This document shows, one piece after another, positions 47,525-61,072 of a stretch of 64,000 nucleotides of DNA (the stretch's first letter is position 1; the number at the start of each line of letters is the position of its first letter). Source of the DNA: Rotaria socialis (lineage: Eukaryota; Rotifera; Eurotatoria; Philodinida; Philodinidae); the NCBI GenBank assembly GCA_905331475.1, contig CAJNYU010001520.1, positions 157,974 to 221,973 of the forward strand, in the 5' to 3' direction. The translations under genes were made by a program, and so were the position numbers. The notes beneath the pieces were generated by a model. The model made no database searches. It saw only the letters and a program-made list of their open reading frames with translations, and was not told where the DNA came from.

Positions 47525-50271
47525 CGTTCTTTTGGATTTATTTTTTGCAACTAAATAAACAATGGGCGAAGGGTAGAAGTGTATCTAGAACAAAGAAACT
47601 TCAAGAACAGAACAAAAGATAAGAAGAAGAAGAAAAAACCAAGTCTGAAATCTTTCGCCTTGAGCTAAAAATAATGATATTTCCACTTCTTCATTTTTAT
47701 CTTTTCGATGTAGTATTGCGTTTCGTATACTCGTAGGACCCTTGATGTAACTCGTGTTGTAATTATGTATTCAACAGAATCAGATAGATGAATCAATATG
47801 ATTGATTTATTATTTTGGTAAAAAAGAAAGGTGAGCTTAATATAGATAAAATATTGTATGATTTTAAGAAATTCATAGAATATACATACAATACTATGTA
47901 AATTTGATCTTTTGATATTCAAAACTCAAGATTTCATTCCATTTTTTTTTTGTATAATTTATGTGAATAATTATTAATTTAGTTTATGACGAATCGAATA
48001 TTCCTCCAAAGCTTGATACAATATTTTTCAGTTAGATTTTTATAATGACTCATAGTCGTTTTTCATCGAGAAACACAGGAAATTTAGAGAATAAAATCAG
48101 TTGAATCGGAATCCAGAATAACCATTTCAAATTTCATCTCAGAAAAGAGTCATGTGATCTAAAAGATAAAAATGTACTTATACAATTTTTTTCGGCCGGA
48201 AATTTATTCCAGGATTCAATTTAAAAACAAAATAAAAACTAAATGTTCATTTAAAAATTTATTTCGCCAAACCAGATCATTGTGTACGATAGCATCAGTA
48301 GCGAGCGACAAACTACTATTTTTCATTTGTCAACGTTTGGAACCAATAGAAATACAAAACGATATAAATATACTAGAAAAGAAAAGAAAACCGATTTTGG
48401 AAAATAAAATATGCGATATGGCTGATTATCAGCCAACTAATTTCATAATTAAATAAAATTTTCAATAGAGTCTTTAAGGAATCAATATGTATCATGGTGA
48501 GTAAAATGAGACTTTCTCATTTTCGGTAGTAAAGTGTTCAAAACAAAATGTTTTAAATAATTCATGTTCAAGTTTCAGCAATATTATCAAAAAAAGAAAA
48601 TAGATTGAATACGTGATATCTATTACTATACAGAAAGCTAATATTCTTATTTTGTGTTTCTTTTTGTTTTCCCCAGTTCTATAGAACTGTGTTGAACTTT
48701 TAAACCTCGAGACTTATTTGATAAGTGTGATCATATTTTTTTCTTCCTTCTTAAAGCAAATGTTTGATTTTGCCCTCTTTCATCTAGATTAAAGTATTTA
48801 TTTTTGTATATTAATGTCAAATAAAATTTTTACAATAGATCACTTCAATGTGGCAGGTCGATAGACATTGAATAGCGTTAGATTTTACAGGTTATAAGAC
48901 CAATCGTATGTTTCTCAGGATGACATTTTCCGATTAGTTTCATAAGAAGATAAAGAGTTAAGTCGAAATGACAAGAGATTAGTGTTTCATAGAGCTCAGC
49001 AAATGCAACAGTACTTCGTACAGTCGAAGCGAGTATTTGCAATCTATTTGACACAAAAGAATCTTCAGTCACAAAAGTGATTTTTCGATCTGCCTGAGGA
49101 TTTCATGAGTGGCATTCTAGTTTTTTGGTAAAAAATAATCATGTACTGGTGACATCTTCTTTTATCTCTTTATATGTCGTTCATTCAGCAAGTGTTCTTA
49201 TCCGCCTCATAATATTATTATTTTCTTTTACTTTATCATGTGAGAAGGAATACAGATTTCCTATTTGAAAATCTCCGCCTTGTAGAAGTAAGTTTAATTG
49301 CGAAAACATATTGATCTAAAAATTTCAAATATTTAATGAACACCATTGATCGACTAATCCACAGGGGATTATTCAATTTGTTGTTTAGTGAATCATCGAT
49401 GATTTACAAAAATATTTCTTCTCTCATCTTAACAATTGAAGATTAAGTCAATAAAAACATCCTTTAACAAAACTATAAATAGATTGACTTCGATAAAAGA
49501 TCAATCTCAACAGTTAATGAATGAAGGTAAACTATTAGAAAGTATCTCGATGTTTTCACCAAAGAAGAAATTGTGTGAAATATAAGATGACATAATATTT
49601 GTAAGACTTATATTAACCTTGTCTTCAAACCAAATATTATGACTTCACTATTTTATTTTGACACACTCAATAAAAGAAAAATATTAGTTTTGTGTTCTCT
49701 AGATAACGCAAAAAAAACACAGTGAGTGTACCTCGTGCAATTAAATATGCTATCAATTTTCATTAAAATGATAAAACCTCAATTTTTTTCTCTTTTGAAA
49801 AAAGAAGAATCACTCTCATCGATACTTGATGTAGTAAATTTGTAGTTCAATAAAATAAGATCTCATTGATAGTACTCATATTGTTGAAATATCACTCCTT
49901 ATGTCTATAGTGATTTTGTTTTTCTTTATTTTAGACAAAGCATTAGATTTAAATACGTCGTGACAAACAACGTACATAAGCAGCTACACACGAATCTCTT
50001 GAATACACTCACTCGATGATTTATTTCAGTAACAATAATACCATTGATAACTAACCAATTCATAAAAATATACTTTTTTATAGTAAAAAATCTGTTTTCT
50101 GTAGCATTGCAAACGAAGAATATTTTTCTAAATATAATCGCACAGGTTTGCGTTAAATCGTACTGTGTTTATTAAATTTTTATGTCTACCGAGATAATAT
50201 GCATTAACATGAACAATTTTCTTCTCTTTCTAGTATTTATTATTTGAGTATGCTAAACAGTGACATTAAAC
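47525..50271. other. Intergenic, nothing firm
   Basis: Divergent upstream space between the transporter (minus) and VPS50 (plus). A 94-codon plus-strand frame at 48172-48456 has no recognisable feature and no splice partners; I do not call it. Confidence 0.4.
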
Positions 50272-53200
50272 ATGTTTGATTCATTCAAGGTGAGCTAAAT
50301 TAGGATGAAGAAAATATTTATTCTTTCTAAACTTATGATTATCATTTTAGGATCCGGGATTTTTAAGTATAAGCGAAAAAGCTGACCGTGAAACATTAAG
50401 TACAATTGAACATAACTATTATAACGAAGATGATTTCGATGCAAAAGAATATGAACTTCAAGTAAGGAAGTTTCGTTTTTTAGCCTTTAATTTCTTGAGA
50501 TTTAATTATTCTTAAATTAGAAATTACTTTCATCACAAGCTGGTAATCCGTTTTTAAATCTTTCCGATGTAACTACACGTCGAGACTGTCTTGCTAATCA
50601 ATTAGCAGTCGTAAGTAAAATAAATATCGAAAAGAAACAGGACGCTTCTTTATTCTCTCGGTCGATCTTATAGGTAACAAAGCGCGTATCAAAATTAATT
50701 CTCGAAAATAGTTCATCGTACACTGCAGAATTACAACGTGTTACTGTGTTAACAAGTGCATTAGAAGGTTCTATTGAAACATGTCATAGAGCTCGAAGGT
50801 TAGGAGAAAATTTTACTAAAGAAAATCATAGCTAATTCTATTGTATGTTTGTAGAAACCTACGCCGTGCACAATATCAGATAACAACACGAAATTTAGGG
50901 TTAATTAGAAATGCTATGCGTAAACAGCAATGGATTAATGTTCTTCGGAATATTGAAAAATTAAAAAAACTAGTTTGTATCTGCCGTTTTTTCGTTTCAT
51001 AAAGTATTGAAAGACGGAATTTCCTTTTAGCATAGTATCGATCAAAAATTGAAAGAAATGGTTAAGGTAAAATAAATTTACCAAAAGATTTTTGATCATT
51101 TCTACCTTATTAATTTAGCACGAAGACTTTGTTGGTGCAATTCAATTATGTACACAATGTGAAAATACTGTTCTTCATTATAAAGAATATACATGTATAG
51201 GGTATGGAAAATATTCCTTTCTTTAGTGAATTTCCTCTAAAAAAAAAAGAAGACATTGAGCGATGAATAAGTGCGCTTTCGTAGTAACTAATGATAGTGA
51301 TAGTTAAATTATTGGAAAGATGTTTTTCTCTGTTGTAGGGATCTTTCGACGAAACTTCAAGATACATTAGATTTTATTGAAGAATCTATCGATGTAACAT
51401 TAGCTAAACTTTGTTCAAATTTCAATCCACATACATATCAACGTTTACTAAATGCGTATCGTGTACTTGGAAAATCATTAACGTTTATGGATCAATTACA
51501 AATGCATTTTGTTAATGTTGTACAAACACGTGCATTAGATATTCTATTAAAAACCGTTGGAACACATAACGATCAAAATCTATCATCGTATAATGATTTA
51601 TGCAAAGTAAATTGCTTTATTCTTGTTCTCGCATATACACTGTGATAGATAATACTTGAGTAGCATATTATATTAATGGTATAATCGTAATTGCGCAGTC
51701 TACTGTAGGAATCATTCATTAATAAATTAGAGTAGTTGTTTTTAGATAATTTTAATTATTAGCAGCAGTTATTTTGTGTTTTACATATTTATCTTTCAGA
51801 GATCGGATCAACAACGTTGAATATTTGCTTAATCTGTTGTTTTATAGTAACGCTTTTTATTTATACGTGAATTAATCTGGAGCATGCTGAATAGAAATAA
51901 TTGCTTGCTTTCTATTTCATCTTTATTTATCAATTACCTTTTCTTATAGTTTTCATTGGATAAATTGAGTTGACACTAAAAGTATAGGATTTACTCCTTC
52001 ATGCTTCCCATAGAAACGTATTCATGACAAAATAGCTTTTATTAGACAGAAATAAAATTCCTAACGACTTCTTAGTTTTACGTCTGTAAATCTTCTGAAT
52101 CGATGAAATTCAATAATTGATTTATTTAGATCATTTCAGAAGAATCCTTTTACAGCTGCCTGCATGAACTCAATGTATGCTTTTGGCAAATTGTTAAATC
52201 TTACAAATTAATTTGGCTTTGGCATGAAAAGAATCCGGCATCGATTGAAGGTAAAATAAATAATTATTATCATTCTCTTTGTTTTCTTCAATGGGGGATT
52301 GCTTTTTTTAAATTCAGCTACCCAAGGTGATAGACCTGAGCCAAGCCAAGAATTTCTTATTCAAAAACTCGAAGGCGGATCAAGTCGTTTATGGCATGAA
52401 ATTCAACAAAAAATGAAAACATTTATTCTCGAAAATAATATGACAACTTTCAAATTTGAAGCATTTATACAAGTACTTAAAGTTGTCAATCGGTAAATAT
52501 TTTTCTCCGTTGTTCATATCACTAAAATGATAATACATTCAATCTCTACCGATTTAGACTTATGGAAATAGGTGAACAATTCTGTCGGAATGATTCTAGT
52601 ATACTTCAAGAAGCAATGCGACGACAAAGTATAGTTTATTTTCGTTCATATCATAATGGCCGTTTAGATGAATTGAAAATGTTTCTTGAAAATGAAACTT
52701 GGCAACGATGTCCAGTTAAATCAACCTTTCATATAACTCAATTACATGTAAGATTATCTCATAATATAGATTATTCCAAAGAATCCTGCACATCTCTTAC
52801 ATAATGCTATGCATCATTTTTAGAATCTTCCAAACGAGGTAGGCTTAAGACACAGGGAGATAATTTAAATTTTCTAGAACGGGGTGAAGGTTATAATTGT
52901 TTCTTTTTTCACGGTACATGGTACTAAAAATAATTTGTTCTGCGTATAACACACATGAAAGTATTTCTTCTGTACATGAGTTTATCTGACAGCTTGTTAA
53001 CAATAGAATAGAGTTTCAAGCAGTTCGAATGCTTTCTATTTCATTTTTTAGGAATTTCGATTTCTACGTGAAACACCTTCGTTTGGATCCGATTTAGCGA
53101 CTTCGACATCATTCAATCAGAAGTCTGATCTTGATTTGTTCGATCGATATTTGTATACGGAACGAGAACATCCATTTGATCTCGATCAAACACACGCAGG

Positions 53201-56200
53201 ACTATCATCTTCGCCATCACAATACAGTGATACGAATTCGCTAGAGGCCGACGATTTAAATCTGACCAATGGAAATTCATATTATGTTTGTTAAAAGAAA
53301 CTTTTTCGGAAATAAAAGTATCGAAAAAAATTCCTTTTTTTTCGCATAGGAAAGAAAAAGTCGATCTCATTCAAATTCATCGACTGAATCAGACATTGAA
53401 CATGGCCGCGATGAACAAAAAAAATCCTCGACTCTTCATAACCATTCTCGATATCATGAAGGAAAAAATGCACCCACTATTGTTACAAATACAACTTTAA
53501 ATGTAACCAGATTATTTGGTAAATCATATTGTTTTCTTTTTAAAATAATTTCTTTACTATTTTTTTTTTGCAATTACAGGTCGATATATGGAAATGATCG
53601 AAATGCTTAAACCTATTGCATTCGATGTTATTATTTGTATGACACAACTTTTTGATTATTATCTTTATACAGTTTATACATTATTTGCTTGTGATATGGT
53701 AAAATTCTTTTCTTTTTATTTGATAAATATAATAATTTGAAATTTACTTTTAGAATGAAATTCCAGCTGATGCACTAAGTAGTAGATTAAGGTATACAAT
53801 TAAACGAATTAATGATAATTTAATTGCCAATGTAAGACAAAATATATAAGTCAAAATGATGAATTTAACATTTTTTTCTTTTGATAGAATGATTCAGAAG
53901 CAGCACGTCATGTAAGTAGAAATTTGAATAGTAATCAAGCGTATGTAAATCGATTATTAAACTCGATAGATTCGATAATATACTAATTGAGTAACACAGA
54001 TTTTTTGAGTGAAATAAGCAGCATATGAAAAATTATTCTACCGTTTTTCTAATGTTGATATGAACGTATAATAGCCTACGAGACATAAATATCCGTACAT
54101 TATGTTGGCTAGAAAAAGGAAAACTTCTCAGTCTAGACTTCCTATGCTGCTGCTTGCCCAGAGTAATGAGTAATTAGCGTTAAAAGTAAAACCAGCAGGT
54201 TCCATTGTTTTTGATGAAAGTTTTTTTACATTGAGTAGGAACACAAATTTCTTACAGACGCTATGCAATAGGTTGTTTCTCGAAGACTACACTATCACGA
54301 AACTTGGGATGCGTACAAAATATCATTTTTTAAACGAATTTAAACATAATTAGAGACTTCAAATAGTTCGAAAGGACTAGATCCGTGTGATTTAGAAAAC
54401 CTGTCCAACTAAAGCTATATATAGATGCACAAAATCAATGCTTCGTTTCCAGACATTAGAAAAAAAAAATGACGAAGCTATGAAACAACTTCTAATTCTA
54501 CCTTGGTAGACACCATTTTGTAGTGGTTTTAATAAGAATCTCACATTTCATAAACTTTTCGAATGTTGCATTTTTATGAAACTATTCGAGAACTTTTTCA
54601 TTTTGAGACTTGACGAAGTTAAATATTTTATAAATAGGAAAAAATAGCCGCTGCTCATTTATCACCATTAGTGGATCTAAATGGGCCTAGAAGTATTCTC
54701 TATGGTCTTCCACCACGCATTGTTGCTGCTGAATCACTTGTTTTTCTTGCCGAACAATTTGATTTTCTTCTTCCGTATTTAAAATTAATGATACCGTCGG
54801 AACGTCACGGATTTTTAACTCAATTCTATTCTCAAACTATTCAAGTAACACACGAATTACGTATTCCAATTTATCATAATGTATCAGCGAATATTCTTGA
54901 TTATATGTCAATTGCATTAATGATAAGTAAAGTTAATTGGGATATAGGAGAAATTCTAACACAACATAATGTCTATGTTGATAAACTTGCGAATGAACTA
55001 CAAACGTTTCGAAATCAATTCGATCATATTAATGAACAATTATTACCAGTACCAAAAGCTGTTTATAGAACAATATGGGATCAAATATTAGATAAAATAT
55101 TTTACACTATGGTCGAAGGGTACGATTTTTGTCTTTTAGGAAGAACTGATTTTAAAAACAAATTGACATTTTTGTTTTGTTTTAGATATGCAAGTGCAAA
55201 AAAATGTAGTAATGAAGGTCGAGCATTGATGCAACTTGATTTTCAACAATTACTTCGAAGATTAGAGCGGATTATTGGAGATCTCAAGTATGTTTTAAAG
55301 AAGCTAATAGAAAGAATTCCAAAAAGCTAGCATTGCTACCCATAGATATTGTTCGGTAGTCGTTCGTGAGGATGTGAAATACTATTTTCGATTTTTAAAA
55401 AGATATAGCAATTCTTAAATCAATATAATTCTTTTCTCTTAAACTCTTACTTCTCAATTGACATTCGAATAAGCTAGAAATTAAAGAAAAACGAGCGAAG
55501 CTATCGACTCCTCGCTAACACAATTATACTTTACTTCGCTACTTCATTTGATCTTTATTGAATAAATGTATCTTTTGACTGTATAATTGAATTTACTACT
55601 CATCGAAAACTGTAATTAATGTTGTTGCGTGTCGAAAGAGTCTTTTTCGGTAGTAACTGAACTATAGGGCGTATATGCAACGCATGGATGAATCAAATCA
55701 TATTTTGATATCTAATGTAAACTTCACGAATCTTCCACGTGTCTATTGCTAGAAAATTTCAACTTTCAACTCATAGCGATATATGTATGAGTCAGGATTC
55801 TTCAGAATGCGATTGGTTTAAAAGTTGAATTCAAGTTTAGTTGACCTTATATTCTTATCAACATAATACGCAAAAAGACTTATTCTAAAAATATATATAT
55901 ATTCTACTGTATACGAGATAATATTGATCTATATCGAAGCCCTTTCTCTTCGAAAGAAATCTACAACATACATTTTCGTCTGCATTCGAAACTATGATCT
56001 CAGAAATCTAATATTCATTTAGACCTTTGCCACATAAAGAATTCGTTGAAAATTACATCAAAGCATATTATTTACCTGAACAATCAATTGATCAGTGGGT
56101 TCGAGATAATACGGTAATAGAAAATATCGCTCTTTATTCTTTTATTTATTTAATGTTGATATAGATGTATACAATAAAACAACGAATGGCATTAATATCA

Positions 56201-56293
56201 ATGATGTCACTTTTAAGTAGAAAGAAACGTGCACAATTAACGCAATATCTTGATGAACAAGAGCGATCTCGTACTCCAGTGCTGACATCTTAA
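50272..56293 (+). CDS. VPS50/syndetin, EARP tethering-complex subunit
   Basis: Twenty exons: 50272-50289, 50351-50461, 50521-50610, 50674-50798, 50855-50972, 51031-51066, 51119-51201, 51339-51606, 52130-52250, 52318-52492, 52558-52747, 53052-53285, 53350-53518, 53580-53698, 53754-53831, 53888-53911, 54638-55119, 55186-55287, 56023-56113, 56165-56293. All phases close to 920 aa, near the ~960 of animal syndetins. Landmarks: coiled N-terminal region with ERVT-like [20 protein letters not shown], then [115 protein letters not shown] and [13 protein letters not shown]. Known role: with VPS51-53 it forms EARP, which recycles cargo from endosomes to the cell surface. A Ser/Asp-rich disordered insert lies at ~470-560. 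Exons 1 and 16 are 18 and 24 nt. Confidence 0.93.
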
Positions 56294-56597
56294 TAGAACA
56301 TATATAGGCATCATTCCGTTTAATTTATTATTTAATTTATTTTGTGCAATACTTTTGTTCATTCCGAAGATTCTTTTGTTTTGTCGTCTTTTGTAAATAT
56401 AGACATCTTATCTTTTATACCAACTAGTCATCGCCCCTGGGCTCCTGTTTTGTTATCGTCATCATTAACTCGTATAAAGAGAATTCGTCGGTTTTTTTTC
56501 GCAAGATATTTATTATTGAATGTCTATTTGATTTATAATAACAAATTCTAGAAATAAATCATATTGATCATTATATTTATTGGAATTCTATTCATAG
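56294..56597. other. Short intergenic spacer
   Basis: About 300 bp between the VPS50 stop and the next start, holding VPS50's 3' UTR (AATAAA near 56552) and the next gene's promoter. No exon seen. Confidence 0.5.
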
Positions 56598-57730
56598 ATG
56601 GCATCGGCCTTAAGATCATATAATAGATTTGTGTTAAAATCTCCTTTACTAGCGATGAGCTTAACTACAGGTATGCAAACGATGAAATCTTGAAACAAAT
56701 AAAATTTAATTAAAACTAGGAACAACGATGGGCTTGGGAAATATTATTTCTCAAACAGTGATTGAAAAACGAACAATAGATACTGTTGATTGGGGTCGTG
56801 TTGCTCGATTTTCTGCTTTTGGTTGCATCGTTGCGGTATAAATAGATATACTTAAAGAACTGATATTTGTTCAATAGATTGTATTTTTTGTTTGTATTAG
56901 GGGCCATTTCTTCGATATTGGTACTATGGATTAGAAAAATATTTTGCTGGAGTTCGATTTAAACCTTTGAAGATGATGATTACGGATCAGGTGAATTGTT
57001 TTCACTGAAAACAAACAAGAAGCTAATGTCCTACTTTTTCGTATATGTAGCTCATTGCCGCTCCATTTCTTAATGTGGCTTTTTTATATTACTTCCCATT
57101 AGCGAGTGGAAAATCTATGTCTCAAGCGACGGATCGTTTTTGCAAGGTAAGTCAAATAAAATATAAGATAATGAGCATAACAACGGTTTTATGGATAAAT
57201 CGTGATTGGAAAATTTTCAGACAACTAGGCGTAATGTTTAGAAAAGCTCAGAAAACATTGTCAAAGATGTTTTTATTTAAAAAACGGACAGAGAAGAATT
57301 GGTAACATTTTCTAGAAGTTTTTTTATCATCAACTTGAGATTATCAGCCGGTGTAGTAAAATTTTAGTTAACTTTTGTTTAAATGACTTCATGAAAAATA
57401 CACTGAAAAACTTGCTTTGAGATATGAAAAGTTGTCGCGAGAATACTTAGTAGTTAAACTTTTCTCTTCATCTTAACTTTGAATATTCAAAAAAAATTAT
57501 TGTTATGACTTTTCAAAGGATTTTCCAACTGTTATGAAAGGTAATTATTGCGTATGGCCTGCTATTCAGCTAACGAACTTCTATTTTATTCCTATACAAC
57601 ATCGGTAAGTTGAAAATTGCTTTGAAAAATATTGGCAGATGCATGTCATTCTTGTTTTGTTTTTAGTGTTCTCTTTGTGAATATTTGTTCAGTAATGTGG
57701 TCAACATTTCTTGCATATGTTACAAAATGA
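56598..57730 (+). CDS. Mpv17/PXMP2-family small membrane protein
   Basis: Six exons, 56598-56670, 56720-56835, 56901-56990, 57051-57146, 57519-57604 and 57667-57730, close in phase to 174 aa, the usual size of the family. Landmarks: YNRFVLKSPLLAMSLTTG, GLGNIISQTVIEK, DWGRVARFSAFGCIVAGPFL, RYWYYGLEKYF, DQLIAAPFLNVAFLYYFPLA, NYCVWPAIQLTNFYFIPIQH and FVNICSVMWSTFLAYV. The D-x-x-R-x-x-RF...GP...YWY and W-P-x-x-Q-x-x-NF-x-x-xP signatures are those of Mpv17/PMP22 proteins, with four predicted membrane helices. Members sit in the peroxisomal or inner mitochondrial membrane and form channels for small solutes; which organelle applies here cannot be told. It starts ~300 bp after VPS50 on the same strand. 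Confidence 0.9.
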
Positions 57731-58176
57731 TCAAATTAATTGTTGTGATAACTTTAGCATAAGATTTTTCGGTGCTATTTTTGATTTTTTTTCTGAAGTA
57801 ATTGTTAGTGATACATAGAAATACGATTGATTTATAGATGCGCAAACTGTAGTAAAATAAAAACTCCGATTTTCAATTGACTCTATCGTTGTTGATAGAA
57901 AAGCGATAGGATGATTTGGACTCTTTATTTCATTTGCTCCCTGTAGTTAGGGTAAAGTATGTACGTGATTGTTCGCTGGTGATATTGAAACAAAAATGTG
58001 TATGACTCAGATTGCAGCGCATACTACAATCAAATACATGGTGTCCATTGAGGTCGTGTTACATTACGTAAACTCAGTTTCACGGCGTCATTCACTCATG
58101 AAACAATTGGATTCATCAGTGGTGTAAAATAAATTGCGTTGAAACTTTTCTGAAACTCGTAGGTTCACCTCTTCAT

Positions 58177-58207
<31 letters not shown>

Positions 58208-58617
58208 GTAGGCATTGAAAATTTGGTCGACGTTCACCAGTATTTGAAGAATACATCGAGTTCCACCATTACACACGAGCGGATTGTCAAGAGAGATACA
58301 TCTGCTGTCATGCTCACAAGAAAATAGAGATGGAACTAAGCATCAACCCAGTAAACTTTTGAAATCGTCAATCATGCCGTACCAGCTGCCCATAAGTTTG
58401 ATTGATGAACATAATAAATTTTTGGCAAAAGTATGTTATCTGCTGGTTGTCTTCTAGATTTCGCATAACTATTTAGAGAAAGTTGTGAACATAATCTATG
58501 GTTATAGCAAATCCATTCAGGTTGAGTATATCACAGATGCATGTGAAAATAGTGTGAATGTAAAAGGTGACATGTGTTGAAAGTACAGTTTATCTCTTTG
58601 TGTGTCACATACCTGTG
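57731..58617. other. Intergenic, with a (GA)n microsatellite
   Basis: AT-rich with an AG run at 58176-58207. A minus-strand stretch near 58250-58330 reads CEHDSRCISLDNPLVCNGG in one frame, which is cysteine-spaced but cannot be tied in phase to the upstream exon with confidence. Confidence 0.3.
58176..58207. repeat. (AG)n microsatellite
   Basis: About 32 bp of AG, followed by ACAGACAGAG. Confidence 0.9.
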
Positions 58618-58618
58618 C

Positions 58619-58735
58619 AGGATATAAATGAGCATTATGATTGGGTCTATCATAACAGTCGTCAATGTCGCATGCAAACCAAGTAGGTGGTGGGCACAAT
58701 CGATCTTCACAGACTGGCGTAGATACAACCTCCAT
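58619..58735 (-). CDS. Possible cysteine-rich exon, partial, unrecognised
   Basis: The minus-strand frame from ATG 58735 reads MEVVSTPVCEDRLCPPPTWF then ACDIDDCYDRPN and ends at a strong donor CAG|GTATGTG. The cysteine spacing (C-x4-C-x7-C-x4-C) hints at a small secreted module, but no signal peptide precedes it and the downstream exons cannot be fixed. Could be chance. Confidence 0.25.
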
Positions 58736-59487
58736 TGTAGTAGAATGTTTTAACGATGTGGTCGTTTTTCTTATTTATATTCGAAGTGGTAATGATTACT
58801 TCATTCTCCATTTATAATCGAATTCGAATTAGGCAACTCATGGATATTTACGTGGTTTCTATGACAAAATCAGATGTTTCGGAAAATAACTAATCCAAAC
58901 TATAAGATATTTATTAACAAATAGCTATATTCAATATAGATCAAACTATGTCCATATAAAAGCGCCGTAGCCCTTCAGTTCATTTTTTTAGGAAAAGAAT
59001 AATGAATACAGTTAGCTAATTTAATTTATGTTTTTAATGCATTCATCAATTAGTATAGCAGTAAGCAACATTTTGTTTTCATGATGAATAACTTCTGCAT
59101 TTTTATTAGATGAAAAACAAAACTCAATAATCTTTATTGATTCGGTATTAGTATTTAAGTATAAATTCATTTATATCAAAATCTCTATTCAATGTAAGTT
59201 AACATCATTAATACATGAACACTTGATAACCGACAATTCATAAGAAAGATGCAACGTGCTATAGAAGATTCTAACTTATTATGTATTCTTATTTAAGTAC
59301 ATAGTTAACATTGATCATGATCAATTTTGATTATTGGAATTTTTTATGTCAGTACATATAGATTATGAAAAAATTGAAATAAAAAATTATCTGCTGCTTT
59401 ATTTGTTTGTGTGTGTGTGACAAAAAAATAAACATCTTATAATAATAATAAAAAATACAAGGAAAAGAAGAAAAAGCTAAAAATTGT
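58736..59487. other. Intergenic, nothing recognised
   Basis: AT-rich; no exon, repeat or RNA gene seen. Confidence 0.4.
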
Positions 59488-61072
59488 TCAAATAATATCT
59501 GGCTGTTGTTGTTTTTTTCCGCGAATACTAATATACGGCCTTCGAAGGAGTAAACATGGAGATGTTGATTCTAAAAAAATAATTTTTACAATATGAATTA
59601 ATGAGGAAATTTAGATTAATAAATATTTCATTGTCTGGCTTTCGACTTAAAAGAATTTGCAATAAATATATGCATTGACCCAAAATAGAAAACGTTATCG
59701 CTATTTGTTTTCTTCAAAATCTGAGATAATCAGTTTCAGAAACAGAAATTCCATGTAAAAAATCGGAATAATTGTTCATTGAAGTAATTTTCCAAGAGTT
59801 CACTAAATGTTCTAATTACAACAAAAACACGAAATCAGTAAACTTCGAGATCAATCAGAGCTAAATCCTCTTTAATTTGCGCTGTAAACTTAACTAATGC
59901 TAAATTGTTGCATGGAGAGATGTTTCAAAATCGAAAAGTACTTCATCATCACATATCGCAACAACTACATGTGATGAATAAAAACTTAGAAAATAAGAGC
60001 TATTCGCTGCAACATATTCGTCAATGTCGAAAGAACGTCAACGCAAACAAAAACGTTGTGTTGCTTGTAATATTAAGTTTTTAATAGAAAACAGTAGTAG
60101 AAGTATGCATAGATTTAGAGTTTCTGCAATGCATATGATCATATGTACCAATATAAGGACGATTTTTCACATTACCATATAGTGAAAGAGTTTGAAAAAA
60201 AAACTTAACAACAATCAAATTTTCAGGTAACTTCCCATGTAGTCAATAATGGATGAATAATGGAAAAATGACCCATTATTTTCCATTATTTAAAAATACA
60301 TTGCATTCCTATAGTAATATAATGCATTGAAATGTCCATTATTTCCTATAATCGGCTACATGGGTTATGAACTCGAATAAATTCAAATTAAGCTTTTTAT
60401 CATCTTACCACTAATTTGTTTTAAATCATTTTCATCATTTGTTTCATCATTAATTACTTCCAATAATTTCATCTTTGATTGTGCCAGTAAAATATTAAAA
60501 TGTTCTTTCGTCGTACGTATATTTTCAATCCATTGTTTAGATGACGACGATTGAAATAAATAACCACATTCGATGATCTTATACCCATGCCGATTGTTCC
60601 AGTCACCGGATACGGTAGAAACCGGCCGGAAAGATCCGGAAAAGTCACCGTATTCTGGAGGAAAATTTTCGCAGTTTTTCTCGATGATTTCCTGTTGATT
60701 CCTGCGGGAAAGCACTGGAAGTTGACCAGAATCAATCGGAAAATTTCTGGAATTTACGACCGGAATACTGCTTCCACTTTCCATCGATTTCCTGTGTTCT
60801 CTGATCGTTTCCCGCCGTACCGCCACGACCTGGGTTCGGACAAGACTATTACAACAAATGAAGCCTGAAAAAGAAGATATTTCTTGAGAAGAAGTGTCAT
60901 GCAGAGCAGGATTCGCTAAATTGGACAACAAATAATCCAAAAAACAGTTTAGTGGTGGGTGGATTGTTTCTTTAAAATGTTTTTTAATACTTACTGCAGT
61001 TGATGCTGTATTATTATTATTATTGCCACTACCCATGTCGTGAAAATCGTCGCGATTTTGGTGATTGATCAA
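59488..61072 (-). CDS. Small unrecognised protein, 109 aa, three exons
   Basis: Minus-strand exons 61072-60995, 60577-60409 and 59570-59488 join in phase (0, 1) to 109 aa. The product starts MINHQNRDDFHDMGSG (an alternative start at 61036), has an Asn run, then IIECGYLFQSSSSKQWIENI, HFNILLAQSKMKLLEVI, an acidic DETNDENDLK stretch, and ends LLLRRPYISIRGKKQQQPDI-I. The middle, with KQWIENI before a helix, resembles the end of a PH domain, but this is weak. Donors GTAAGTAT and GTAAGATG are good; the first acceptor, GGTATAAG, is weak. Intron 1 (417 nt) contains a repeat element; a continuous open frame happens to run through it, so an unspliced reading would give a larger, element-containing protein. 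Confidence 0.45.
60584..60834. repeat. CCGGAA-type element, inverted copy, in intron 1 of the small minus-strand gene
   Basis: On the minus strand it starts CCCAGGTCGTGGCGGTACGG, contains GGAAGCAGTATTCCGGTCG and CCAGAATACGGTGACTTTTC, and ends AATCGGCATGGG. The 20 bp at its start are identical to the copy at 44916, about 15.7 kb away, and the middle matches the copy at 3753. About 250 bp. Confidence 0.85.
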
